DNA from: Caballeronia fortuita | GTDB taxonomy: Bacteria; Pseudomonadota; Gammaproteobacteria; Burkholderiales; Burkholderiaceae | NCBI RefSeq assembly: GCF_001544835.2 | Contig: NZ_FCNX02000002.1 | Location: 496,001 to 560,000, forward strand | Direction: 5' to 3' | DNA: 64,000 bases | Part shown: positions 53,166 through 62,145 of the stretch, in pieces | How positions within the stretch are numbered: the stretch's first letter is position 1 | Layout: each line of letters begins with the position of its first letter | Notes under the pieces: generated by a model | Seen by the model: the letters and a program-made list of their open reading frames with translations, nothing else | Told to the model about the DNA's origin: nothing | Databases searched by the model: none | Program-made: the position numbers and the translations under genes

Positions 53166-55537
53166 CAATACGAGAATACCGCGCCGAAGAACACGCCACG
53201 CGCGCGATCGTCGCCCGCGACGCGAAAGCGATACTGCAAGGCCAAATCGACGAACGAGCGCGGCGCATCGTAAGGGCCGTCGCGGAACCAGTAGCGCGCC
53301 GCCACGCCCGCGCCGACGCCCACCGGCACGCTATGATCGACCGCCGAATCGTAGTCCATGCCGACAACCGCATGCGGGAACACCGTAAGACGCGGGCTCA
53401 CCGAATCGATCCGGTACGTTCGGCCAAGACGCGCGTTCGCGGTTGCGTACGTCGAATGATTTTCGATGTAATGCCCCGCCTCGCCATACACCGTGCCCGT
53501 CCACCAGCCCGGCGCGTCGAGGCGGCGCGTGTCGCCGAAGCCGTTCGAATACGCGGCGCGCGCGAGCCAGTCCGAGCGCACGTCGGAGCCGATCGGCACG
53601 ATGCGCTCGATCGCGAAGACCGCATTCGCCGATGCGAACGGCTTCACGCGCGCGCCGATCGCCGCCTGCAACGTCGATACGCCGGTCGGCCCGCCGCCCT
53701 GCACGCCGAAGTTCTCGTAACCGCGCGCGTACACCTCGAACATGCGCGCACCGAGGCTGCCGAACGGACGCCAGTACGCCTCCACGCCCGCCTGCCAGTT
53801 GTTCGACACGCCCGGCGTCGGCGCGAACGCGAAACCTTGCTGCGCGCCGTTGCCGCGATAGTTCACGGTCGCGCTGAAGCCCCAGTCGCGCGTCGCTTCG
53901 GCGTGCGCCGCGCGCGCGTCGCTCAGGGCTTGCGGCGTCAGGGTTTCGTCGTCGTGGTCGATCGCACGTTCAAGGTACTTCGCGCCCTCTTCGTTGCGAT
54001 GCAGACCGAGCGCAGCATAGCCCGCGTCCGCCTGCGCCGATGCCGGGAGCGCGCCCGCGCGTTCGGCGCGCGCGAAGTGATCGAGCGCGAGCGCGTTGTC
54101 GCCCGCGCGCCGCGCGATGAACGCGGCTTGCATATCGGTCATCGAATCGAGCAGGTTCGCATCGATCAGCGCGCGCGCTTCGTTCGACGCCTCGCGCGTT
54201 CTGCCCGTCGCCGCGAGCGCATCGATCAGCGCGATGCGTGGCTGCGGATCGTCGGACACTTCGGCGATTGCCGTGCGCCAGTAACCGATGGCCGCGCCGC
54301 GATCGCCACGCTGCTCGGCGAGGCGCGCTTCGCGGGTCGGGGCGAGCGCGGGATCGTGCGCGTAGACATCGCACGAAGCGCCGAACGCATCCGCGCGGCA
54401 CTCGAACGCCGGGCGCGCGCGCGGATCGATCGGCGTGGCCTGCGTCGCGCCCATGCGCAACATCGTCTGCGCGCGGTGCCGGCGCAGGACGATGGCGGCA
54501 TCGGCGTCGTCGGGTGTTGGCGTCGTGACGGGCGGCAGCGCGTCGAGCGCCGCTTGCGGATCGCCCTGCGCGAGCCGCACGTCCGCGACGATCGTGCGCG
54601 CCACGCGGGCATCGCGATTCCTGCGTTCGTCGCCGGTGTCGACCGGTGCGAGCGCGAAGTCCGCGCGCTTGCCCTGCGCCGCGCGCGCATAGCCGCGCAA
54701 CGCCTGCATGAGCGCGTCGTCGCCATCGCTTGCGGCGGCTTCCACGCCCGCGAGATCGCCGCGCGCGAAGAGTATGTCGATCAACTGCGTGCGAAACGCG
54801 AGCCGCGCGGGCGCATACATGACCGCCTTGCGCGCGAAGACCTGCGCCGCGTCGAGATCGCCGCGTTCGCGCGCCGCATACGCCGCCTTCGATTCCGCCG
54901 GCGCGAGCCTGTCGCCGATGAAGCGCCGCCGCTCGCGCAAGGCGTCGCTATCGCCGAAGCGCGCCGACGCATCGGCGGATGCGTCCCAGGCGGCGGCATC
55001 GTCGCCGGTTGCGGCGAGCGCATCGATCAGCAGATAGCGCAAGCGTTCGGCCTGCGGCGCGAGATGCACCGCTTCGCGGCCTTGCTCCACCGCCGCCGCG
55101 TAATCCTTTTTGCCGTAGGCGCGATACGCCGCGCGCGCCGCCTTCGCCGCCGGTTCCGGCAGATCGCCCGGCAAGCCGCCCGCGCCGCCCGATGCGATCA
55201 GCACGTCGATCTGCCTGTGCCGCGCGGTCAGCGCCGGCAACGGTCCGAGTTGCGCGATGGCGTCGGCAAGCGCGCGGCTCGCGTCCTTCAGACGTCCGCG
55301 CGCGGCGAGCGCATTCGCGAGCAACAGACGCAGATCGGCGACATCGGGACGCTGGCGAATCGCCTCTTGCGCGCGGGCGATGGCATCGGCATAACGATGC
55401 TCGCCGTAGGCCGCGAACGCCTCGCGCGCGACGCGATACGCCGCGCCGCTCAACGGCAGGGGCAAGGTCTCGTCGGCGCGGGCGGCGAGCGACGCGCAAA
55501 AGCAAAGCGCAGCGAACGACGCGCGACGCGGCGTCAT
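53165..55537 (-). CDS. nfrA: NfrA-type outer-membrane protein with TPR repeats
   Basis: 790 residues. Signal peptide ending in AARA; then many TPR-like helical repeats (residues 30-540, e.g. YGEHRYADAIARAQEAIRQR); then a beta-rich C-terminal third (ATVNYRGNGAQQGFAFAP onward) ending in RARGVFFGAVFSY with aromatic C-terminus, as in outer-membrane barrels and NfrA_C domains. In E. coli NfrA is the outer-membrane partner of NfrB and the receptor for phage N4; the barrel is thought to export the glycan. Overlaps nfrB by four bases (ATGA) and the next gene by one. Confidence 0.82.
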   Translation of the reverse strand: MTPRRASFAALCFCASLAARADETLPLPLSGAAYRVAREAFAAYGEHRYADAIARAQEAIRQRPDVADLRLLLANALAARGRLKDASRALADAIAQLGPLPALTARHRQIDVLIASGGAGGLPGDLPEPAAKAARAAYRAYGKKDYAAAVEQGREAVHLAPQAERLRYLLIDALAATGDDAAAWDASADASARFGDSDALRERRRFIGDRLAPAESKAAYAARERGDLDAAQVFARKAVMYAPARLAFRTQLIDILFARGDLAGVEAAASDGDDALMQALRGYARAAQGKRADFALAPVDTGDERRNRDARVARTIVADVRLAQGDPQAALDALPPVTTPTPDDADAAIVLRRHRAQTMLRMGATQATPIDPRARPAFECRADAFGASCDVYAHDPALAPTREARLAEQRGDRGAAIGYWRTAIAEVSDDPQPRIALIDALAATGRTREASNEARALIDANLLDSMTDMQAAFIARRAGDNALALDHFARAERAGALPASAQADAGYAALGLHRNEEGAKYLERAIDHDDETLTPQALSDARAAHAEATRDWGFSATVNYRGNGAQQGFAFAPTPGVSNNWQAGVEAYWRPFGSLGARMFEVYARGYENFGVQGGGPTGVSTLQAAIGARVKPFASANAVFAIERIVPIGSDVRSDWLARAAYSNGFGDTRRLDAPGWWTGTVYGEAGHYIENHSTYATANARLGRTYRIDSVSPRLTVFPHAVVGMDYDSAVDHSVPVGVGAGVAARYWFRDGPYDAPRSFVDLALQYRFRVAGDDRARGVFFGAVFSY

Positions 55538-57711
55538 CGAAGTCCGGCCTGCGCGAGATAGCGGCGGCGCTGCTCGGCGATCGCGACGGTCAGCGCATCG
55601 GGCGCGATGACCGCTTCCGCGACCATGTAATCGCCGATGCGCCCATGCCGCTCCGGCCGATAGTCGCGCAACGCCGACTCGAACGCGCTGCGCGTGACGA
55701 GTCCCATCTCGATCATGATGTCGCCGAGCAAGGGCACGCCGCGCGCCGAGGCGGCATCGGCGAGCGCGGGCGGTGCTTCGTCGTCGGCATCGCCGGGATA
55801 GACAGGCATGCCGACCGCGCGCAGCATCCGCAAGCCCGCCGCGATCTCGCTTTCGCGCACGATCTGCAGCGCGACCGTGCGGCCCGACGCCGCGTTGAGT
55901 TCCGCGAGCGATGCATCGTCGAGCAGGCTCGCGCAGACGAACACCGCGTGGCCGTTCGCGTCGACGCCCTGCGGCAGCGCACGCAGGCGCACGAGCGTAT
56001 CGGGTGTCGCGATGCTCGTCAGATCGACGCGCGCTGCATCGAAATGGCCGCGCGGCAAGTCAGCCTGAAACGCGATGGCTTCCGCAAGCGTTTCCTCGTC
56101 GAGCCAGCCGCGCGTGACGAGCACGCGGCCGAGCGGCGCCTCGCGCGCATGATCGGTCTGACGCGCTTCCTCGAGCCGCTCGGGATCGATCGCCTGCCAC
56201 GAGACCAGCAGTTCGCCCAGTTCCTGACGCGTGTCGCGCAGGCCTTCGTTGCTGGGGAAATCGTGCATCGTCTTGTCCCACGCGAGCCGCCGCCCCGTCA
56301 CCATATGCACGATGAAAAGCCGCCACGCGCGCGCCACCGCCATGAAGTTGATGACGTTGCTGATGACCATGCGCGGCACCGAGAGCACGCCGTGCTCCCA
56401 GCCGTAAAGCCGCGTCGTGAAAATGATGCGCTGCGTGACGCGCAACACGAGCGCGACCGAATTCGCGGCGAGCAGGAATTGCAGCCAGTGCGAATCGACG
56501 AACGGCGACGGAAAGAACTCGCTCGCAAGCCCGAGATACGATGCCGCCGCGAACAGCATGAACTGCACGGCCAGCAGATACGCGAGCATGCCGACGAACG
56601 CCGTCACGACGCCCTTGCGATCGCGCATCAAAAGATAGCGATTGGCGAGCGAGCCGCTCCAGCCAGTCAGCGCCCATCCCTGCAAGCCGATACCGAGCGT
56701 CCAGCGCGCGCGCTGCCGGTACGCGGTGCGGAACGTGTCGGGGAAAAATTCGCGCACGCACAGCGGCATCGTCATCCTGATTTCGCGCTCGCGGCCGAAG
56801 CCGAACCAGCCCTTGCGGCGCGTCGTGAATTCGACGGGAAAGAGCGGAAAGATCGATTGCATGCCGAGCCGCGTGATGCGCGTGCCGATGTCGTAATCCT
56901 CGGTGAGGCTTTCGGTATTGAACGGCTGATGCTCCGTCTCTTCGACGAGCGCGAGAATCGCGCGGCGCGAAAAGCACGTGCCCACGCCCGCCGACGGCAC
57001 CGCGCCCGCAAGACTCTCGCGCACGACGAGATCCTTCGCGTGCCACTCCGCGAACTCGTCCATGTACGTGCCCGCGACGAGCTCGAACCAGTGCCGCTCC
57101 AGCGACGCCACCGGCAACTGGATCATGTCCTTGCGCGGCAGCAGATAGTTGAAGAATTTCAGTTCGACGGGATGCAGCACGTCTTCGCTGTCGTGCATCA
57201 CGATGCCCGCGAATTCCGTTCCGGCTTCGAACTCGTAATGCAGGATCGCCTGCACGAGCCAGTTGAGGCAGTCGGCCTTGCACGTCGGGCCGTCGTGCGG
57301 CACTTCCACGCGATGCAGATGCTTATAGCGATGCCGCATGCGCTCCACTTCGCGGATCGTCGCGGCATCGTTCTGATAGGTGCCGACGAACACGGTGTAC
57401 GCGCGGTAATCGAGCACGCGCACGAGATCCTCGATCATCGCGGCGATCACGTCGTCCTCGTGCCACGCGGGCACCATGATCGCGATCGGCTGCTCGTCGC
57501 GCGCGTACAACTGCTCGACGGTAAGCGGCGCGTAGCGGCGTTCGACCGTCACGCGCCGCCAGAGCCTGCGCGTCCAGTACCAGATGTCGATGAAAAGATC
57601 GTCCAGGCTCGAAAGCAGGATGATCGCCGCGACCGTCGCGGCCACGTACTCGAGTCCCTGGTAGTAGTCGGCGAGCAGAATCTCGCCGTACCACCTGAGC
57701 GTCTCCAGCAT
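55534..57711 (-). CDS. nfrB: NfrB-type inner-membrane glycosyltransferase with MshEN c-di-GMP domains
   Basis: 725 residues, close to E. coli NfrB. Two N-terminal membrane segments; GT2 domain with IAIMVPAWHEDDVI, the HDSEDVLHP acidic motif and QRARW (Q-x-x-RW) near residue 335; several more membrane segments. The C-terminus has MshEN-type modules: APLGRVLVTRGWLDEETL with IAFQ at about 527-560, and LLGDIMIEMGLV plus RIGDYMVAEAVI at about 657-715. MshEN binds c-di-GMP, which in E. coli NfrB switches on synthesis of the N4 glycan receptor. The sequence up to 59466 in this frame is only shadow of the upstream gene. The start overlaps the bcsB-like stop as TGATG. Confidence 0.88.
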   Translation of the reverse strand: MLETLRWYGEILLADYYQGLEYVAATVAAIILLSSLDDLFIDIWYWTRRLWRRVTVERRYAPLTVEQLYARDEQPIAIMVPAWHEDDVIAAMIEDLVRVLDYRAYTVFVGTYQNDAATIREVERMRHRYKHLHRVEVPHDGPTCKADCLNWLVQAILHYEFEAGTEFAGIVMHDSEDVLHPVELKFFNYLLPRKDMIQLPVASLERHWFELVAGTYMDEFAEWHAKDLVVRESLAGAVPSAGVGTCFSRRAILALVEETEHQPFNTESLTEDYDIGTRITRLGMQSIFPLFPVEFTTRRKGWFGFGREREIRMTMPLCVREFFPDTFRTAYRQRARWTLGIGLQGWALTGWSGSLANRYLLMRDRKGVVTAFVGMLAYLLAVQFMLFAAASYLGLASEFFPSPFVDSHWLQFLLAANSVALVLRVTQRIIFTTRLYGWEHGVLSVPRMVISNVINFMAVARAWRLFIVHMVTGRRLAWDKTMHDFPSNEGLRDTRQELGELLVSWQAIDPERLEEARQTDHAREAPLGRVLVTRGWLDEETLAEAIAFQADLPRGHFDAARVDLTSIATPDTLVRLRALPQGVDANGHAVFVCASLLDDASLAELNAASGRTVALQIVRESEIAAGLRMLRAVGMPVYPGDADDEAPPALADAASARGVPLLGDIMIEMGLVTRSAFESALRDYRPERHGRIGDYMVAEAVIAPDALTVAIAEQRRRYLAQAGLR

Positions 57712-60008
57712 CACGCGTCGTCCTCGGCATCGCCGCCGCCACGTCCGTTGCGATGCCTGCGGCGCGCGTGTCCCGCGAGCGCGATCAGGGCAAGGAGCAG
57801 CACGACGAGCACGGCCGGAATGCCCCAGCGCGCCCAGTGCCGCGTGACCCAGTCGGTGCTCGACGCGGGTTCGTCGGTCATCGCTTCGGGATTGACCGTG
57901 TCGAATTGCTTGAGCACGCCGCTGCCGTCCACGACGGCGATGTTGCCGCGCGAAAGTTGCAACTTGTCGGTGAGGACGGGCGCCGCGCCTGCCGACCGGT
58001 ACACGACGCCGCGCTGCCCGCCCGCGCTCGCCACACTCACGACCGCGACGCGCGAGAGCCCCGACATGTCGAGCAGCGTATCGCCCGCGGGCGATGTCAG
58101 CGCAAGCCGCTCGGCCGAATACATCGCGGGATTCTTCTCGTTGGCGAGCTTGACGTCGGCGGCGAGGAACGGGCCGTCGGGCTGCGCGGGCGTGTCGCCG
58201 CTCTTCACCGCGAATTTCGCCGATACCGGCGCGATGCCCGCCGCGCCCGTCAGCACGGCTAAGCGCGGCACGGCGGCAAGCGCGTCGTCGAGCCAGGCGC
58301 GCGGCACATACACCGTCGCCGATGACGCATAGCGCGCCGCCATTCCTGCGAAGGTGTCGTCGGGTGCAGCCTTCGCGAGCCGCAGATGGCTCGACGGCAA
58401 CACCGCGACCGGATACGTCTGACGCGCCTGGCAACCCGAGTCGGGCTGACGGCGGAAGGTCACGCGCAGATCGTTGGTGCGCGCGAGCGCATAGCGCGGA
58501 ATCGGCGCGACGAGACGCTGGCGCGCGCCGTCGACGTTGATGAGCTTCGCGCCGATCATCACGTCGTTGAAATAGACGGTCGCGGTCGCGCCGCCGTTGG
58601 AAAGCGTCGGCGATGCCGCGAGATCGAGCACGACCTGCTCCGGCAGCCGGCCATTGCCCGACGCCGCCGCGAGGTCGAAGCGCGCGTCCCACGACGCGGC
58701 CGTCTGCACGTCGACGCTGCGCGGATCGCCCCCGAGATCGGACAGCGCGATGGTGTCGCCGCGCGTTTGCTGCGCCACGTCGATGCGATGCACGACCACG
58801 CGATCCGACACGTCGATGGGCCGCCAGCCGTGCGCGAGCGCGCCGATGCCGAGCGTGTCGCCGACGACGATCATCGCGCGGCCGCCCACGTGCGCGACGC
58901 GCACTTCGCCCGCCGCGAGCGGCGCGGTCAGTTGCGCGGCGGTGTGCGCGCGCCACGCGTCGAAGGCCGCGAGCGCATCCGCCGATGTGTTCGCGACCTG
59001 CGCGCGCAGCGCATCGAGCGCGCCGCCGATCGACTTGCGCAGCGCATCGTCGGCGACGACCACGTCCGGGCCGAACGCCGCGCGCGCGCCGAGCGCGACG
59101 AGCGCGCCGCGTTGCGCATCGTCGCCGATGACGTGCTTGCCGCCCGCGGACAGCGCCGCGAACGCGGGTATGCCGCGCAGCGCCGCGGGCACGTCGACGG
59201 CCGTGAGATCGACCGTATCGCCCACGGCGGGAAACGCCTGCATCACGGGACGCTTGCCGTCGCGCTGCAAGAGCGCATCGGTGCGCCAGGCCGTGTCGAA
59301 TGCGCTCGTCGACAATGCGCGGCCCGACACCGCGAGCACCGGCGCGAACGGCAGCGCGCTCCACGCGGTGCGCAAGTCGCGCACGTCGGCGGGATCGAAG
59401 CGGAACGTGAGACGCGTCGTCGGATCGACGCGCAGCACATTGCCGATTGCCGTCTGATCCGCGCACTCGTTCTGATTGATCACCGACGCGAAACCGAGCC
59501 CCATGCGCACGAAGCCCGCGCCGCGCGCCGCGCCGTCGACGCCGAGATTCACCGACACGCCGCCCGCATCCTGCGTGAACGCGCGTGCGAGCACCGGCGA
59601 GCCGTCGAGCGAAAGGAGCATCGTCACGCGGCCGCCGTCGCCGCGCACGTAGCCGCCATCGAATTGCAGCGTGGCATCGGAGATAGGAATGCCGGCGGGC
59701 ACCGGCAGGAAGAATTCGCGGCGGGTGTCGGGCGCGTTGAGCGTCACGCTTTCGAGCAGGCCAAGCTGCCGCAGCGTCACGGTGCGCGTTTCCCGCATGT
59801 CGAGGCCGAGCCGCCCGATCGCGCCCGCGATATCGCCGTCAGTCGTGGCTGCGCCGAACGCCGCGTGCTGGAAGCCCGCGAACAGCGCGGCGCACAGGCT
59901 CATGGATGCCAGAACGGCGCGCAGTCCGCGCCGCTTGAAGATGTCGTTGACCAAGTTGAGTGACTCGAAGTGGGCGCAACGTGGCGGATTGGGCGCATGC
60001 CTGTGCAT
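57711..60008 (-). CDS. BcsB-like periplasmic glycan synthase partner
   Basis: 765 residues. After a hydrophobic leader (about residues 30-52) the protein has the BcsB pattern: LDMRETRTVTLRQLGLL near the start, FFLPVPAGIPISDATLQ, repeated beta-sandwich and ferredoxin-like segments with NVLRVDPTTRLTFRF and NDVMIGAKLINV, and one C-terminal membrane helix (IPAVLVVLLLALIALAG) with a basic tail. BcsB guides cellulose from BcsA through the periplasm. Here it lies just before nfrB and probably does the same for the Nfr glycan. The N-terminal start is uncertain: about 30 residues precede the leader, and TTG codons closer to it are possible. First or second gene of the operon. Confidence 0.82.
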   Translation of the reverse strand: MHRHAPNPPRCAHFESLNLVNDIFKRRGLRAVLASMSLCAALFAGFQHAAFGAATTDGDIAGAIGRLGLDMRETRTVTLRQLGLLESVTLNAPDTRREFFLPVPAGIPISDATLQFDGGYVRGDGGRVTMLLSLDGSPVLARAFTQDAGGVSVNLGVDGAARGAGFVRMGLGFASVINQNECADQTAIGNVLRVDPTTRLTFRFDPADVRDLRTAWSALPFAPVLAVSGRALSTSAFDTAWRTDALLQRDGKRPVMQAFPAVGDTVDLTAVDVPAALRGIPAFAALSAGGKHVIGDDAQRGALVALGARAAFGPDVVVADDALRKSIGGALDALRAQVANTSADALAAFDAWRAHTAAQLTAPLAAGEVRVAHVGGRAMIVVGDTLGIGALAHGWRPIDVSDRVVVHRIDVAQQTRGDTIALSDLGGDPRSVDVQTAASWDARFDLAAASGNGRLPEQVVLDLAASPTLSNGGATATVYFNDVMIGAKLINVDGARQRLVAPIPRYALARTNDLRVTFRRQPDSGCQARQTYPVAVLPSSHLRLAKAAPDDTFAGMAARYASSATVYVPRAWLDDALAAVPRLAVLTGAAGIAPVSAKFAVKSGDTPAQPDGPFLAADVKLANEKNPAMYSAERLALTSPAGDTLLDMSGLSRVAVVSVASAGGQRGVVYRSAGAAPVLTDKLQLSRGNIAVVDGSGVLKQFDTVNPEAMTDEPASSTDWVTRHWARWGIPAVLVVLLLALIALAGHARRRHRNGRGGGDAEDDA

Positions 60009-60044
60009 GTCGCGCGCGCCGCCTCGATTGCGTATGCCTGATTC

Positions 60045-60266
60045 CTACGCGATCGCTTCGCGCATGACACGATGCGCGCCTATGTTCCGGCGCGGACCGT
60101 GTACGAATGCGTCGAAGGGACGGGAGAACGCCGCGGCGGCGTTCAAGTCGCCGGGAAGGCGTTGCGCCGGTGCGGCGATGGCGTCGCCGCGGGCATCGGA
60201 AACGGCGTCGAAGAGTCGAGGACGCTTGCCGAGAAGGAAAAGGATCGTTGTTCGCTTCGTGTTCAT
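60045..60266 (-). CDS. Possible small protein upstream of bcsB-like gene
   Basis: 73 residues, MNTKRTTILFLLGKRPRLFD at the start and an Ala/Arg/Gly-rich rest. Codon use is high-GC at third positions like the neighbours, and it lies 36 bases before the bcsB-like gene in the same direction, the place where cellulose operons carry small BcsR/BcsP-type regulators. It shows no recognisable match to those families and its ribosome-binding site is weak. It may be a real operon member or chance. Confidence 0.35.
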   Translation of the reverse strand: MNTKRTTILFLLGKRPRLFDAVSDARGDAIAAPAQRLPGDLNAAAAFSRPFDAFVHGPRRNIGAHRVMREAIA

Positions 60267-60473
60267 TGGGTCCCGACGACTACACAATCTTGGATAATTC
60301 CGATTGTATTCAGACGCTTAGGACCGCCCGCCAACTAAAATGTAAAAAAGTCTAACGAGAGCGTGCGAGCGTGCATTGGCGAGTTTTTGTCTAGCTTGGA
60401 GCGGTGCTTTTTACCTGTTTAACTAGCGTTCCCAAGATACGATGCGGCCCGAAGCGAGGCCCAGGTTTTCCTC
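60267..60473 (-). promoter_or_regulatory. AT-rich promoter region of the bcsB-nfr operon
   Basis: Markedly AT-rich compared with its surroundings, including runs such as AAAATGTAAAAAAG on the plus strand. It is the only non-coding stretch before the four-gene operon on the minus strand. I cannot fix one -35/-10 pair with confidence. Confidence 0.4.
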
Positions 60474-60785
60474 TTAGGATTGCATGTCTATTTCGATGTC
60501 GAGCAGCGCCGAGCTCACCGACTTGCCATGCGCGTCGAGCGCGAGCGAGCGCGTGACGCCGCCGCCGAGCGCCTGACCGAGAACGAAGTTGAAAGCATGC
60601 AGCAGCGGCAGTTCGTGGCGCACGACATCGCCCTTAACGACATCGGCGAGATGCGCCTTCACGCGCTCAGCCGTGAGTTGATCGCGCAGTTGCGCGTAAT
60701 GCTTCGCGTCGAAGCAGATCACCGAAACGTTCAGCGTGTTGCCTTTGTCGCCGGTGCGGCCGTGCGCCAGTTCACGCAGTTTCAT
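60474..60785 (-). CDS. AtuA-related small protein (AtuA C-terminal-type)
   Basis: 103 residues. LRELAHGRTGDKGNTLNVSV is the conserved start of the AtuA-associated domain; LPLLHAFNFVLGQALGGGVT follows. In many bacteria this is a separate gene right after the DUF1446/AtuA gene, in others it is fused. Here it overlaps the AtuA-like gene by 14 bases. It likely forms a complex with it. The reaction is not known. Confidence 0.85.
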   Translation of the reverse strand: MKLRELAHGRTGDKGNTLNVSVICFDAKHYAQLRDQLTAERVKAHLADVVKGDVVRHELPLLHAFNFVLGQALGGGVTRSLALDAHGKSVSSALLDIEIDMQS

Positions 60786-62133
60786 CGCTTGCCTCCACGA
60801 ATTCGAATACCGGATTCACATGCTCGCGCGCGAGCAGCACCGATTGCACGGCGATGACTTCGCGCGTCGTCTTCGTCACGCCGCCGCCGCCCGCCGGGCC
60901 GTTGGTATAGAGCGTCTCGATTTCATTGCCGATGCGCGCCGCTTCCTTCGCGCTCGATGCGCGCCCCGCGACGCGCACGCGCACCTCATACGGCTCGCCG
61001 CCGTTCGACGATGCGAGCGCGTCGCCGTACAGCGCATTCACGCCGATCAGATCGAAGCGCAGTTCGCTCGTATCGACGCCCGTGATCGCGAGACGTTCGC
61101 GCGCGATATCGAGCGCGAGCCGCGCGCGTGCGACCGCGCCCGGACCGCCGTAGGAAATCTGCCCTTCGCCGATATAGCCATCGACATACGCCACCGACGT
61201 TTTCAGCGTGCCGGTGCGCGCCTGGCCGCGTCCGCCCGTCACGCGCACGCGGTCGGGCGCTTCCTGCGCGACGCGAACTTGCGTGAAGTCCGCGACGACA
61301 TCGGGCTGAAAGTAGCGCGCCGGATCGTGAATCTCGTAGAGCAGTTGTTCCTTGCACGTCGCTTCCGTGACGCTGCCGCCCGCGTGCGCCACCTTAGTCA
61401 CGACGACGGAACCATCCGCGCGCACTTCACCGATCGGAAAGCCGAGACGCGCGAGACCGTTCACGTCCTTGTAGCCCGGATCGGCGAAATAGCCGCCCGT
61501 CACCTGCCCCGCACATTCGAGCAGATGGCCGACGACGGTCGCCTGCCCGAGCGTCGCCCAGTCGTCCATCTTCCAGCCGAATTCGTGGATGAGCGGCGCC
61601 GTGAACAGCGACGGGTCCGCGACGCGCCCGGTCAGCACGATATCCGCGCCCGCCGCGAGCGCCGCGACGATCGGCGCCGCGCCGAGATACGCATTCGCCG
61701 ATACGATGCGCTCCGCGTAGTCGCTCACATCGTCGCCGGATTCCTCGAAGCGATGAGGCGAGCGCAGGACGATATCGAGCACGTCGTCGCCGGTGACGGC
61801 TGCGATCTTCATTCCGTGCAAGCCGAGTTCGCGCGCGATCTGCGCGGTCTTCTTCGCCGCCGCGTGAGGATTCGCCGCGCCCATGTTCGATACGATCCGC
61901 ACGCCGTTCTTCGCCGCGACCGGCAGCACGGCGCGCATGCGCGCTTCGAGCAGCGGATCGTAGCCGAGCGAAGGATCGCCGCGCCGCGCTTGCTGGGCAA
62001 TCGCGATCGTGCGTTCGGCGAGACATTCGAACACGAGATAGTCGAGCGCGCCGTGCTCGGCCAGTTCGACGGCCGGCTCGATGCGGTCGCCCGAATAGCC
62101 CGCGCCCGCGCCGATCCTGATGATGTCTTTCAT
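60772..62133 (-). CDS. Acyclic terpene utilisation AtuA family protein (DUF1446)
   Basis: 453 residues. RIGAGAGYSGDRIEPAVELA at the N-terminus, GADIVLTGRVADPSLF in the middle, and the C-terminal NGPAGGGGVTKTTREVIAVQ are the family blocks. AtuA is named from the citronellol/geraniol pathway, but most homologues sit in other operons and their role is unknown. The transporter upstream (CitMHS type) and the divergent LysR gene suggest uptake and use of an organic acid. The gap to the transporter gene is 12 bases. Confidence 0.85.
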   Translation of the reverse strand: MKDIIRIGAGAGYSGDRIEPAVELAEHGALDYLVFECLAERTIAIAQQARRGDPSLGYDPLLEARMRAVLPVAAKNGVRIVSNMGAANPHAAAKKTAQIARELGLHGMKIAAVTGDDVLDIVLRSPHRFEESGDDVSDYAERIVSANAYLGAAPIVAALAAGADIVLTGRVADPSLFTAPLIHEFGWKMDDWATLGQATVVGHLLECAGQVTGGYFADPGYKDVNGLARLGFPIGEVRADGSVVVTKVAHAGGSVTEATCKEQLLYEIHDPARYFQPDVVADFTQVRVAQEAPDRVRVTGGRGQARTGTLKTSVAYVDGYIGEGQISYGGPGAVARARLALDIARERLAITGVDTSELRFDLIGVNALYGDALASSNGGEPYEVRVRVAGRASSAKEAARIGNEIETLYTNGPAGGGGVTKTTREVIAVQSVLLAREHVNPVFEFVEASDETA

Positions 62134-62145
62134 GGTGCTTGTCCT

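Noticed and set aside
53333..55561. 742-codon open frame on the plus strand
   Set aside because: Antisense shadow of nfrA; extreme Arg/Ala content.
54979..58332. 1117-codon open frame on the plus strand
   Set aside because: Shadow of nfrA, nfrB and the bcsB-like gene. Arg-rich and without recognisable domains, while the minus strand has clear families.
57712..59466. Upstream extension of nfrB to 59466
   Set aside because: The extension is a shadow of the bcsB-like gene in another frame. NfrB starts naturally at the ATG overlapping the bcsB-like stop.
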